Positions 1 to 6,457 of a stretch of DNA of 19,378 nucleotides are shown piece by piece. This DNA is from CAZFER01 sp964517495 (GTDB lineage: Bacteria > Hinthialibacterota > Hinthialibacteria > Hinthialibacterales > Hinthialibacteraceae). Made by a program: the position numbers and the translations under genes. Positions within the stretch are counted from its first letter, which is position 1, and the number at the start of each line of letters is the position of its first letter. The stretch is taken from assembly GCA_964517495.1 (NCBI GenBank), contig CAZFER010000094.1:1-19378 (forward strand). Reading direction: 5' to 3'. The notes under the pieces were generated by a model that did no database searches, was not told the origin of the DNA, and saw only the letters and a program-made list of their open reading frames with translations.

Positions 1-395
1 AAGGATGCAAATTTATAATCCTGAAGCAAATTATCTATTTGATTTAATTCTATATCCAACAAAACCCACTGCCCATCCGAAAACTCACACTTCGCCCCGG
101 TAAGTTCATCAGTGTCGCCTTTGTACAAGCCGCAGTCGGTGAACATGACGATTTGGCCTTCGGATTCGTAGTCGGCGCGGTTGTCCCACACGGTTTCGGG
201 GATCTCGGCGGCTTCGGATTCTGAGGATTGGGCGACGATCATGGGGGTGGGCGACTGTTTGGCCACGGCCGCTGATTCTTTGTTTGGTTGTTCTTGAGTA
301 TGGCTATTGGGGCCTTCTTGGCTGCATCCGGCCATCAAACCAAGGAAACCCATGGTCAAGAATATGATAAACGCCTTCAAACGATTCAATTTCAT
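1..395 (-). CDS. Lipoprotein, C-terminus cut off by window edge
   Basis: The frame opens at an ATG at 393-395, preceded by a good ribosome binding site (AAGGAGAA, 5-6 bases upstream), and runs open to base 1, giving 131 residues without a stop. Residues 1-24 form a lipoprotein signal peptide: basic n-region MKLNRLK, a hydrophobic core, and lipobox LMAGC with the lipidated Cys at 24. After it comes a low-complexity, Ser/Glu/Gln/Pro-rich linker (about 25-65), then a more ordered stretch with two cysteines (FTDCGLYKGDTDELTGAKCEF). I do not recognise the family. Known of such lipoboxes: export by Sec, lipidation by Lgt, then anchoring in inner or outer membrane. The residue after Cys is Ser rather than Asp, which in proteobacterial-type Lol sorting would favour the outer membrane (inference). 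Function unknown. Confidence 0.8.
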   Translation of the reverse strand, partial: MKLNRLKAFIIFLTMGFLGLMAGCSQEGPNSHTQEQPNKESAAVAKQSPTPMIVAQSSESEAAEIPETVWDNRADYESEGQIVMFTDCGLYKGDTDELTGAKCEFSDGQWVLLDIELNQIDNLLQDYKFAS

Positions 396-421
396 TTACA
401 TTTCTCCTTAAATTTTGTTTT

Positions 422-450
422 GATGGGCTACGCTTCGTTTTGAGCCCATC
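422..450. repeat. REP-like palindromic element
   Basis: Arms GATGGGCT (422-429) and AGCCCATC (443-450) are perfect inverted repeats around a 13-base loop. On the minus strand the element reads GTAGGATGGGCTC..GAAGCG..AGCCCATCA, which resembles the dispersed GTAGGATGGG / GAAGCG intergenic palindromes known from many bacterial genomes. It lies between the lipoprotein and the toxin remnant. No T-run follows either arm closely, so it is a poor intrinsic terminator. Family assignment is from memory of the pattern and is tentative. Confidence 0.5.
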
Positions 451-458
451 CTACGGTT

Positions 459-545
459 TTATTCACCAGCAAGCTGTTTTGCGGTCTCAATAATATGATC
501 CGCAAGCCAGTAGCCATTATCTTGTAATGATAGGACCTGTATCAC
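459..545 (-). pseudogene. C-terminal remnant of a DUF3368-type PIN toxin
   Basis: Just downstream of the UPF0175 antitoxin, a 28-codon frame ends in NGYWLADHIIETAKQLAGE and a TAA stop. This matches the pattern of the C-terminal tail of DUF3368 toxins (a G-[FY]-x-[LI]-S-like stretch followed by a helix ending in AGE). A full toxin would have about 150-160 residues with an acidic PIN active site; everything before the tail is missing. UPF0175 antitoxins normally sit directly 5' of a DUF3368 toxin, so the position supports the reading. I see no start codon with a ribosome binding site (GTG at 543-545 merely opens the frame). Most likely a deletion relic; the short length keeps confidence moderate. 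Confidence 0.55.
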
Positions 546-554
546 AGATCAGTT

Positions 555-845
555 TCATTCATTTGTAGGATTCATAAGGTTATGAATCGCCTTAAGATCT
601 TTTTCTAGTTCTTTTTCAATTTCATCGGGAGGATAATTAAAAATACTGATTTTATATCTTCCACATGTTTCAAAAAACTCAACTCTTGAAACACCCGCTA
701 GTTCGGCTGCTTTTCCAGAAGAAATTTTCCCTAATTCAAACATTTTCAGAGCGGCCATAAGGCGAATATGTTGTTCCAGTTCAGGTTTTGTCATGCTTAC
801 CGAATTTTCAAAACCAGCAGGATATTTCACGATAAGTTCTTCCAT
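555..845 (-). CDS. UPF0175-family antitoxin
   Basis: This is an intact 96-residue frame. Residues 28-70 contain the UPF0175 signature: a helical stretch (LAALKMFELGKISSGKAAELA-like, roughly 30-50) with a helix-turn-helix, G-[KR]-[IV]-S-x-G-K-A-A-E-L-A-G, followed by SRVEFFETCGRYKISIFNY. Family members are predicted DNA-binding antitoxins that neutralise PIN-domain (DUF3368) ribonucleases encoded next to them and repress their own operon. Here the neighbouring toxin survives only as a C-terminal scrap at 459-545, so the antitoxin looks orphaned. Its ATG at 843-845 overlaps the TAA of the upstream remnant by one base (TAATG), suggesting that it was once translationally coupled. No strong ribosome binding site of its own is visible. 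It could still act as an anti-addiction antitoxin or a bare repressor (inference). Confidence 0.85.
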   Translation of the reverse strand: MEELIVKYPAGFENSVSMTKPELEQHIRLMAALKMFELGKISSGKAAELAGVSRVEFFETCGRYKISIFNYPPDEIEKELEKDLKAIHNLMNPTNE

Positions 846-993
846 TAGTTCTTTTTAACATCCTTCGAAAATTGATCCACATATTGATTCATATCTCTCT
901 TTTTTTTTCAATCTCCCGAACCACTCCTTGAGGAATAATCCATTCTCTTGCCATGGAGCTTACAACATTCCATAAATCCGCTTTTCCTAACAC
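845..993 (-). pseudogene. Middle fragment of a second PIN/DUF3368-like toxin
   Basis: Translating 993-889 gives VLGKADLWNVVSSMAREWIIP followed by QGVVREIEKKREI and a TGA. This resembles the region after the first active-site Asp of DUF3368-like PIN proteins (typically LIALGKADLLxLL...VIIPEAVYEEI). A nine-T run at 900-908 and a frame change lead into a last short segment, MNQYVDQFSKDVKKN plus TAA (892-845), whose stop overlaps the next antitoxin's start. The N-terminal Asp motif and the C-terminal half are missing and the pieces lie in two frames, so this cannot encode an active toxin. The fragment abuts, out of frame, the N-terminus of a different PIN gene at about 990. Identification rests on a short resemblance. 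Confidence 0.45.
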
Positions 994-1127
994 TCACAAA
1001 GGGTTTGTATACTTAATACCCCGTTTTGAACCTTGCCTAATTTTAATACAATTTTTGATGCCAAATTTCGTTTTTCATTCCCAACATGCAACGCGTAGAT
1101 CAAAATGTTGGTATCAATCAGGATCAA
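987..1127 (-). pseudogene. Truncated PIN-domain toxin, N-terminal third
   Basis: A frame opening at TTG (1125-1127) encodes MILIDTNILIYALHVGNEKR and 26 further residues before a TAG at 987-989. The LIDTNILIYA stretch is the hallmark first strand of PIN nucleases, with the first catalytic Asp at residue 5; VLSIQTLCE corresponds to the following strand and helix, where the usual QVLxE motif carries the next acidic residue. A complete VapC-like toxin is about 130-150 residues; this one stops at 46 and the following DNA belongs to a different toxin fragment in another frame. Its start overlaps the 3' end of the 1114-1368 antitoxin, the usual antitoxin-then-toxin arrangement. Non-functional as a nuclease, since most of the acidic cluster is absent. 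Confidence 0.7.
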
Positions 1128-1368
1128 ATTGTCGTAGTCGATCGTTATAGATTTCTTCACGGTTCCAATCTTCTATTTTGCCTTTCAGTGATGTTTCTTC
1201 CTTTAGCCATCGCTGCCACCGATCCTGGTCTTTGTTTTGTTTCTCATTGCTCTGTGTTTCTTCAATGAGAACAATAATATCCGCAGACGCATGGGGCAAG
1301 GATACGGTATCGGGAACTTTAATGATTTTGTCATCGTCAATATACGTCTTAAAACGAATGGCTTGCAT
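1114..1368 (-). CDS. VapB-like antitoxin partnering a broken PIN toxin
   Basis: An 84-residue frame with an AGAGGA ribosome binding site 8 bases before the ATG. The first 35 residues (MQAIRFKTYIDDDKIIKVPD and onward, then an IIVLIEE strand) have the shape of short antitoxins with an N-terminal AbrB/DUF2281-like strand pair, beginning 'xxAIRFxxxIDxDxxIxLP'. The rest is highly charged and probably helical or disordered (WQRWLKEETSLKGKIEDWNR), as expected for the toxin-wrapping tail. The C-terminus FDPD* overlaps the start of a PIN-domain frame by 14 bases, the usual layout of a type II toxin-antitoxin operon. That partner is truncated. Role inferred from shape and context; family name uncertain. 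Confidence 0.65.
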   Translation of the reverse strand: MQAIRFKTYIDDDKIIKVPDTVSLPHASADIIVLIEETQSNEKQNKDQDRWQRWLKEETSLKGKIEDWNREEIYNDRLRQFDPD

Positions 1369-1806
1369 GGGTTATGTCCTCTTTGGTATTACGGCTTGGC
1401 TATTTCTTCATATAAATGGATTGATGATTTGCAGAAACCCCTTATGGACGTATCGACTAAAATTTGTTTATTTTCCAATTTTTAATTTTGACATCCTCTT
1501 CGTCGATCCCGAAGCACCCCGCACTTAAAAAATCTTTTTTCCATTCTTTCTTTCGAGAGTCATTGCTTAAAAGGTACAAAAAAAACATTACCACTTGGAT
1601 AAAAAATTACGTTTAGGCAGGCTTCGCCCCCATCCTGGCAATTTCTATTGCCATTCAAGGGACTCAATTTACTCATGTTATGAAGAAACTCTGAAATAGA
1701 GCTTCTTATTCTATACTGTTCTAAAAATGACCGGAAGTGGTCTCAAATAATTTTCCAAAAATTTTGAAATTTTACTTTATTTGATCTTTGGTATTTATCC
1801 GGGTTA
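1369..1806. other. Gene-free stretch between antitoxin and NusG-like gene
   Basis: No convincing coding frame on either strand in 438 bases. It is AT-rich. Visible structures are a short hairpin near 1638-1655 (TGGCAAT, loop TTCT, ATTGCCA) and a weaker one near 1731-1744 (GACC..GGTC). It should hold the promoter of the minus-strand antitoxin at 1368 and the 3' end of the NusG-like transcript. I cannot single out a promoter with confidence, and neither hairpin is followed by a convincing T-run on the minus strand. Confidence 0.5.
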
Positions 1807-2391
1807 TTAACAACACACACTCAAATCCCTTTTATCTGCAGCACCGTTCTCTTCCAACAATTGAATATTATTCGCATCCACTTCCACAATAATACCTTGC
1901 CCCACACTGGTTACTTCAATTGCAATCTTACAATTTTTACTTTTTCTAATGATTTTCCCCTCAAGTCCCATTGCCGAACCCGAAACCACCCGGCACATTT
2001 TCCCTTCTTTCAACCCTTCAAAAGGATCAACCTTAACACCCGCACGTACAGCCAGCCAGATTTGTTTAAGTTCATTTCGAATCTTTTCTTGATCCAATAC
2101 CTTGATGACACGTGCGGTACGTCCCGTTCTCAAAACAGATAATCTCTCAGTATTATTGCCGGAAAAGAAAAAATATCCTGGAAATAGTGGTGCTAATTTA
2201 GTTCTCCTTCTTGAATTATGTCTATTCAATTTTTCCACCAGGGGTAAAAAATAGGGGACATTATCGACTTTTAATTCTTCCGCTATTTTAAATTCCTGAT
2301 GAACTTTAAGGTGAGCAACCCACCAATCCCGCTTATCCTCAAATAAATCAGAGTCATATGGATAAATTAGTTCTTTCAGCTGAAACATCAT
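1807..2391 (-). CDS. NusG/RfaH-family specialised transcription elongation factor
   Basis: A 194-residue protein with the two-domain NusG plan. Residues about 21-125 are the NGN domain (DWWVAHLKVHQEFKIAEELK, then FLPLVEKLN and the PLFPGYFFF strand typical of NusG/RfaH), and about 126-180 the KOW domain (EGLKEGKMCRVVSGSAMGLE, glycine-rich turn). These factors bind RNA polymerase and prevent pausing or termination; RfaH, UpxY and LoaP subtypes act on long polysaccharide or natural-product operons. Housekeeping nusG normally sits with secE and rplK. Here it follows an O-antigen-ligase-like gene by 149 bases, which points to the specialised class (inference). The first codons are ATG ATG with no clear ribosome binding site; the gap before it holds a small inverted repeat (GTTCAT/ATGAAC, 2442-2456). 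The tail after about 181 (ENGAADKRDLSVCC) is an unusual extension ending in two cysteines. Confidence 0.85.
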   Translation of the reverse strand: MMFQLKELIYPYDSDLFEDKRDWWVAHLKVHQEFKIAEELKVDNVPYFLPLVEKLNRHNSRRRTKLAPLFPGYFFFSGNNTERLSVLRTGRTARVIKVLDQEKIRNELKQIWLAVRAGVKVDPFEGLKEGKMCRVVSGSAMGLEGKIIRKSKNCKIAIEVTSVGQGIIVEVDANNIQLLEENGAADKRDLSVCC

Positions 2392-2540
2392 CTATAGTAA
2401 AAACACTTTATTTTCTGATTTTAATTGACCTATTTTATACTGTTCATTTTATGAACGCAACCCCCAAATAGCATTTTTTCCGGGGTTTTTCCTTTTTCGC
2501 ACAAAATCGACGTTTAAGATGGTGTTATCCAAAAGATGAG

Positions 2541-4706
2541 TCAATCTTCATTTTTCGTCATCCATCTGTAACCATAATAATGAAAGCCAATTAGCTGACG
2601 CTCATCGCTTTTAATCAAGTTTCCATGCACATTAACACGATCAACCGAAAGGATTATTTCGATCTTATTATCTGCCGAGTCGGGTATCGGTAATACAACG
2701 CTTTGAATTCCTTTGCCGGTTAATATTTTTTGAACGGTTAAATGGATACGATCATATTCGTCCAACAATACTGCTTTAATTTTAAGCGAATCATTTGACA
2801 TTTCAGTAATTGAGGGCGCACTAACACGAAATTCAACAGCCGCATCATCATAAGGAACTCTAAGGTTTTCATTAATACTTGAGCCTACTTGAAGATACCG
2901 ATGTCCTTCAGAGTCAAAAGCATAGCCATAAGTATCTTGATTAATTGCTGGACTTCCTAATTCCATTGGAAAATATATTTTTACTCCCCAGGCGGCAACT
3001 TGTACAAATAAAACCAGCACAATTATGATAAATGTATTTTTCCTACTTGGTATAAAATATTTCAATTTGTCACGAAACGAGGGAGAATAAACAAAACAAA
3101 TTGAAGATAATAGCGCAAAATACCACAAAATTTCATGTTGAGTTAAAGACTGCCCAACAATATTACTAAACCAAAATGCGATAATCGCCATTGCCAAAAT
3201 TTGTTGTGAATAACCAACAGCTAAAGTCCAGCATAAATATATGGATATAAACAAAATACTCAAAATAACGCAAAGCATGGGCAATCCCAATTCTGCAACC
3301 AATTGCAACCAATACATATGAGCATTTTCCAATCTGGATAATGCTTGATAGCGTGGAAACCCTGTTAAACGATAATACATACCAGTTCCCATACCCGCTC
3401 CCCAGGAATCACCAAGCATCAAAAATGCGTTTTGCCAGAGTTTCACTCGAGCAACAAGTGACAAATTGCCACCTTTTTCTCTCGCGACCAACTTATCCGA
3501 AGAATCTATGGTTTTTTCAGAATAGAAAGACGGATCTTCAATCAATTCAAAATCAGCCGTTAGTCGGCTTAACTTATTTAATGTGGCGGGTGACTCAAGC
3601 GCAATAAGTGTAAACATTGCAAGCAAAAAACATGCAAAAATGATCAATTCTTTTCTCTTCCGCCATAAAATATTACGATCTTTTATCCAAACAATGATCA
3701 AAAAAGATATCAGTAAACCTACTGATAAAACCATCACAGCTCGAGAATTGGATAAAAAAATCGCGATAAAAAAAAGTATTGAACAAGCACCATATATAAA
3801 TTTCTGTTTAAATGATTTACACACAAATACTAATGGCAATGCCATCATGAGCGACATCAGATTAAAACTAGCGAAGCTATCATTATCATGAAAGGTGCTT
3901 TGAATATATCGTGAAAAACTCGATTTAGCATAACCAATTTCAAATATAAATTGCCCAAGCCCATAAGCAGCCACCAAAGCCATAGCACAAATAAACAATC
4001 TTGAAACAGATGCATGAATTTCCTTCTGCGATATCAATCTTTGAACATAATAAACAATCCAAAATGCCAGTAAAATACGGAGTGAAGCCGTAATAGGGAA
4101 AAAGATATCGTCCATCCCCCATACTGGCGCAAAAAGGACTTTTATGATTAAGAGTTCCCAAGGCAAAGAGGGTGAAGTCTTAAAATTAACAACAAGGGCG
4201 GGAATAGTTCCAACTATAGCCAGTATAGTCCAAAATCCCATCAGCCCCAGAAAAAGGATTTCAAAAGTCGTTCGATCTTTTTGAATACAAGGGAATCTCT
4301 CAGGTTTCCATGAGTTCAAAATCGCTCGCCACACCCATCCCCAAAGAATGGAAACCAGAATGATCTCGGCATAGGGTAAATATGGAGGAGCAAAATCACC
4401 AAAATAAGTTGTTAAATGTTTTCCAAGTGAAAAAGTCAAAGGTACAAGAAAAATTGCAGTCTTCGCTCCTGCTGCCGGATTTCGATAAGCTGTGTATGTT
4501 ATTACTGCGATGATACTTGTTGCTATCACATTTGCAGGAAAAGGCTGCAATACATATGAACAGATATACCAAAAGCACAGTAAAAAAGGGATGCTATGAA
4601 TAAGATAAGATTTTTTATTGATTATAAAAGTTCTAATTGGATTTATTTTTAAATCAATCACCTCAGATTTCTTCCCCATTTCGTTTAACCTATCAATGAT
4701 TTTCAA
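2541..4706 (-). CDS. O-antigen ligase/polymerase-like membrane protein (Wzy_C)
   Basis: A 721-residue polytopic membrane protein with roughly a dozen hydrophobic helices between residues 35 and 575. Residues about 300-480 carry the Wzy_C (O-antigen ligase) features: ILFFIAIFLSNSRAVMVLSV near 310-329, a periplasmic loop 370-460 with basic residues (SLVARVKLW, Arg420), and LENAHMYWLQLVAELGLP at 459-476 with the His463 typical of WaaL/Wzy/PglL-type enzymes. Such enzymes polymerise or transfer lipid-linked glycans at the periplasmic face. After the last helix, residues about 580-721 form an extra soluble, strand-rich periplasmic domain that is unusual for minimal ligases. No glycosyltransferases lie nearby. 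The frame begins at TTG (4704-4706) directly after a TGA; an ATG at codon 10 (4677-4679) is the alternative start. The DNA is visibly more AT-rich than the genes to the right. Confidence 0.82.
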   Translation of the reverse strand: MKIIDRLNEMGKKSEVIDLKINPIRTFIINKKSYLIHSIPFLLCFWYICSYVLQPFPANVIATSIIAVITYTAYRNPAAGAKTAIFLVPLTFSLGKHLTTYFGDFAPPYLPYAEIILVSILWGWVWRAILNSWKPERFPCIQKDRTTFEILFLGLMGFWTILAIVGTIPALVVNFKTSPSLPWELLIIKVLFAPVWGMDDIFFPITASLRILLAFWIVYYVQRLISQKEIHASVSRLFICAMALVAAYGLGQFIFEIGYAKSSFSRYIQSTFHDNDSFASFNLMSLMMALPLVFVCKSFKQKFIYGACSILFFIAIFLSNSRAVMVLSVGLLISFLIIVWIKDRNILWRKRKELIIFACFLLAMFTLIALESPATLNKLSRLTADFELIEDPSFYSEKTIDSSDKLVAREKGGNLSLVARVKLWQNAFLMLGDSWGAGMGTGMYYRLTGFPRYQALSRLENAHMYWLQLVAELGLPMLCVILSILFISIYLCWTLAVGYSQQILAMAIIAFWFSNIVGQSLTQHEILWYFALLSSICFVYSPSFRDKLKYFIPSRKNTFIIIVLVLFVQVAAWGVKIYFPMELGSPAINQDTYGYAFDSEGHRYLQVGSSINENLRVPYDDAAVEFRVSAPSITEMSNDSLKIKAVLLDEYDRIHLTVQKILTGKGIQSVVLPIPDSADNKIEIILSVDRVNVHGNLIKSDERQLIGFHYYGYRWMTKNED

Positions 4707-4732
4707 TCAAAAAAAACCTTTGCCATTTTAGC

Positions 4733-5193
4733 TCAAATCTTCTCAATTTCATCATCCCCAGCCTGCAAATTAGCATAAATCTGCGTCGTCGAAAAATTCG
4801 AGTGTCCATGCCATTTACTGATTTTATATAGGCTTACACCCGCGATGGCAAGCTGGGAAGCAAAAGTATGCCGCAAAATATGGGGTAACACCCAGGTCAA
4901 TCCTGCATACCGGCAATACTTATTAATCTGATCAATTGCCCGATGATCCATCCTTAGTGTTTTAGGGCGTTTATTGGCTTGTGCATACTCAAAATATCAA
5001 GTTAAAAATTGGTCGAAGGGATATGTCTCTAAGGGAACTTGATGAACACCAAGAATTAGATTTTGCTCGATTTTTTAGCAATCCGGCGCGCCGTGAAAGC
5101 GTCTTGTGTTTTCAAACTCTCGCGGACTTGAATTCCGTTGATCGAATAGCGGATCCAATACGTTTTATTCCTTTTAAAAACACGAACGTCCAT
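4733..5193 (-). pseudogene. Decayed tyrosine recombinase (integrase)
   Basis: A strong ribosome binding site (GGAGG, 7 bases before ATG at 5191-5193) leads into MDVRVFKRNKTYWIRYSING, a typical arm-binding N-terminus. This frame stops at 5056-5058. The sequence continues in another frame as NLILGVHQVPLETYPFDQFL, meets a TGA at 4997-4999 (perhaps a mutated Trp codon), and resumes as YFEYAQANKRPKTLRMDHRA, the core-binding domain. It then jumps straight to the C-terminal catalytic block: HILRHTFASQL, GVSLYKISKWHGHSN and the nucleophile region TTQIYANL. The first catalytic Arg region is missing. A whole enzyme needs about 300-400 residues; only about 150 remain, with one frameshift, one stop and one internal deletion. 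Position just after a tRNA gene on the same strand is typical for integrases of tRNA-targeting islands. Confidence 0.88.
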
Positions 5194-5304
5194 TTCACTT
5201 CCTCCAGTGATCGACCGAAGGAAGATTAGCACAAATCAAGTTAAGGAATATTTTTAATTATTGTATCAGTTCTGTAAATCACTCATTGTGTTGAAGTTAT
5301 TTTT

Positions 5305-5377
5305 AGCTGGCGAAGGGATTCGAACCCCCGACCTGCTGATTACAAATCAGCTGCTCTGCCAACTGAGCTACGCCAGC
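5305..5377 (-). tRNA. tRNA-Thr (anticodon UGU)
   Basis: On the minus strand the sequence folds as a 73-base cloverleaf: acceptor stem GCTGGCG/CGCCAGC (7 pairs), D arm GCTC-AGTTGGCA-GAGC, anticodon arm GCTGA-TTTGTAA-TCAGC with anticodon TGT, variable loop AGGTC, and T arm GGGGG-TTCGAAT-CCCTT containing two G-U pairs. The discriminator base is U, and no CCA is encoded (TAAAA follows), so CCA must be added after transcription. TGT reads ACA and other ACN codons. A promoter lies immediately upstream, and the remains of an integrase lie 111 bp downstream, making the 3' end of this gene a likely former attachment site. Confidence 0.95.
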
Positions 5378-5390
5378 ATTGACATGAAAA

Positions 5391-5418
5391 ATTATATCTC
5401 AATTTGGTAAAATTCAAG
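5391..5418 (-). promoter_or_regulatory. Probable sigma70 promoter of tRNA-Thr
   Basis: Minus-strand -10 TATAAT (5391-5396, perfect) with a -35-like CTTGAA (5413-5418) at 16 bases, or TTGAAT at 15. Transcription would start about 7 bases before the mature tRNA 5' end. The region lies between the esterase stop and the tRNA. Confidence 0.55.
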
Positions 5419-5448
5419 CTGTTTAGCTTTATTTCATCAAAAAGTTCC

Positions 5449-6357
5449 TCAATGATTGAACAAACCACGTGCCTTCATCCAGGCGATGCACAAATCAGGC
5501 CATATACTTAACACGGGATCATCAGGTGCCAAGCCATATCCATGTTTGCCCTGTTCGAAAATGTGCAATTCTGCCGGTACACCAGCTTTTCGCAGCGCCC
5601 GATAATAGAGAATGCTATTTTCCGGGGGGACACCTGTATCGCCCGTACTGTGTATCAAAAAAGTTGGCGGGGTTTCTGCTGTCACTTGCAATTCATTGGA
5701 GAATTTCTTGACCAGTGCCTCATCGGGATTTTCTCCCAACAAATTCCGGCGTGAGCCTTTATGAGTGTATTCGGTGGTGAATGAAATCACCGGGTAAATC
5801 AACACCGAAAAATTCGGGCGGCTGCTGACACGCTTGATGGGATCATTCGCGCTTTTATCACCACTATCGAAATGGGTTGCTGCGGTTGAAGCCAAATGCC
5901 CACCCGCGGAAAAACCCAAGACGCCAATTCGCTCGGGATCAATGTTAAATTCATTCGCCCGGGCGCGAACTGTTCGTAAGGCTCGCTGCACATCCTGCAT
6001 GGGAGCGGGGTGATGATAATCCGGCGCTTTGCGATATCGCAGGATAAAGCCAGCTACACCATGCGCATTCAGCCATTCGGCTACCTGGTGCCCTTCATGG
6101 TCCATCGCCACTTTCCAATACCCACCGCCGGGACAGATGACTACCGCAGCGCCATTGCGCAAATGTTCCACGGGGTGGTAGATCGTCAACGTGGGTTTAT
6201 CCTCTTCACCATCCCCCTTCGCCCCTGGCGCGCCTTCCGGCCATAAAAGTTCCACTTTTTTAGTGAATGTGGACGCTGAGGTATCACGTAAAATCACGGA
6301 ACTCATCACACCCAAAAGAATTAACACTAGCCCAAAAGCCAAAAACCTGTTTCTCAT
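5449..6357 (-). CDS. Exported alpha/beta-hydrolase, acetylesterase-like
   Basis: 302 residues from the ATG at 6355-6357, chosen because GGGAGAG sits 7 bases upstream and an N-terminal signal or anchor follows (MRNRFLAFGLVLILLGVMSS); the longer open frame upstream overlaps the enolase gene and looks non-coding. The fold motifs are clear: oxyanion segment VVICPGGGYWK (72-82), nucleophile elbow GFSAG with Ser150, acid HSTGDTGVPP (Asp240), and GKHGYG with His272. This order and the PGGGY/YHHPAP features match the BD-FAE/acetyl-xylan-esterase-like branch that removes acetyl or other acyl groups from sugars. A periplasmic, possibly membrane-tethered location is likely. It lies 100 bp after the enolase-like gene on the same strand, so co-transcription is possible but not shown. 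Substrate unknown. Confidence 0.88.
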   Translation of the reverse strand: MRNRFLAFGLVLILLGVMSSVILRDTSASTFTKKVELLWPEGAPGAKGDGEEDKPTLTIYHPVEHLRNGAAVVICPGGGYWKVAMDHEGHQVAEWLNAHGVAGFILRYRKAPDYHHPAPMQDVQRALRTVRARANEFNIDPERIGVLGFSAGGHLASTAATHFDSGDKSANDPIKRVSSRPNFSVLIYPVISFTTEYTHKGSRRNLLGENPDEALVKKFSNELQVTAETPPTFLIHSTGDTGVPPENSILYYRALRKAGVPAELHIFEQGKHGYGLAPDDPVLSIWPDLCIAWMKARGLFNH

Positions 6358-6457
6358 ACTTTTACTCTCCCATATTATTTTTTTTATCCTGTACGAGGCT
6401 TTCTTATGATTAACCTGTCTGATAAATTCCAAACACGTCCTATACCTGTTCCTATGG

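Noticed and set aside
1807..2391. Housekeeping nusG
   Set aside because: No secE or rplK neighbours, divergent sequence and a polysaccharide-type neighbour; the specialised NusG class fits better, though not proven.
4981..5229. Plus-strand 82-codon frame next to the tRNA
   Set aside because: It is antisense to the recognisable integrase N-terminal and core-binding sequence; no ribosome binding site or known family.
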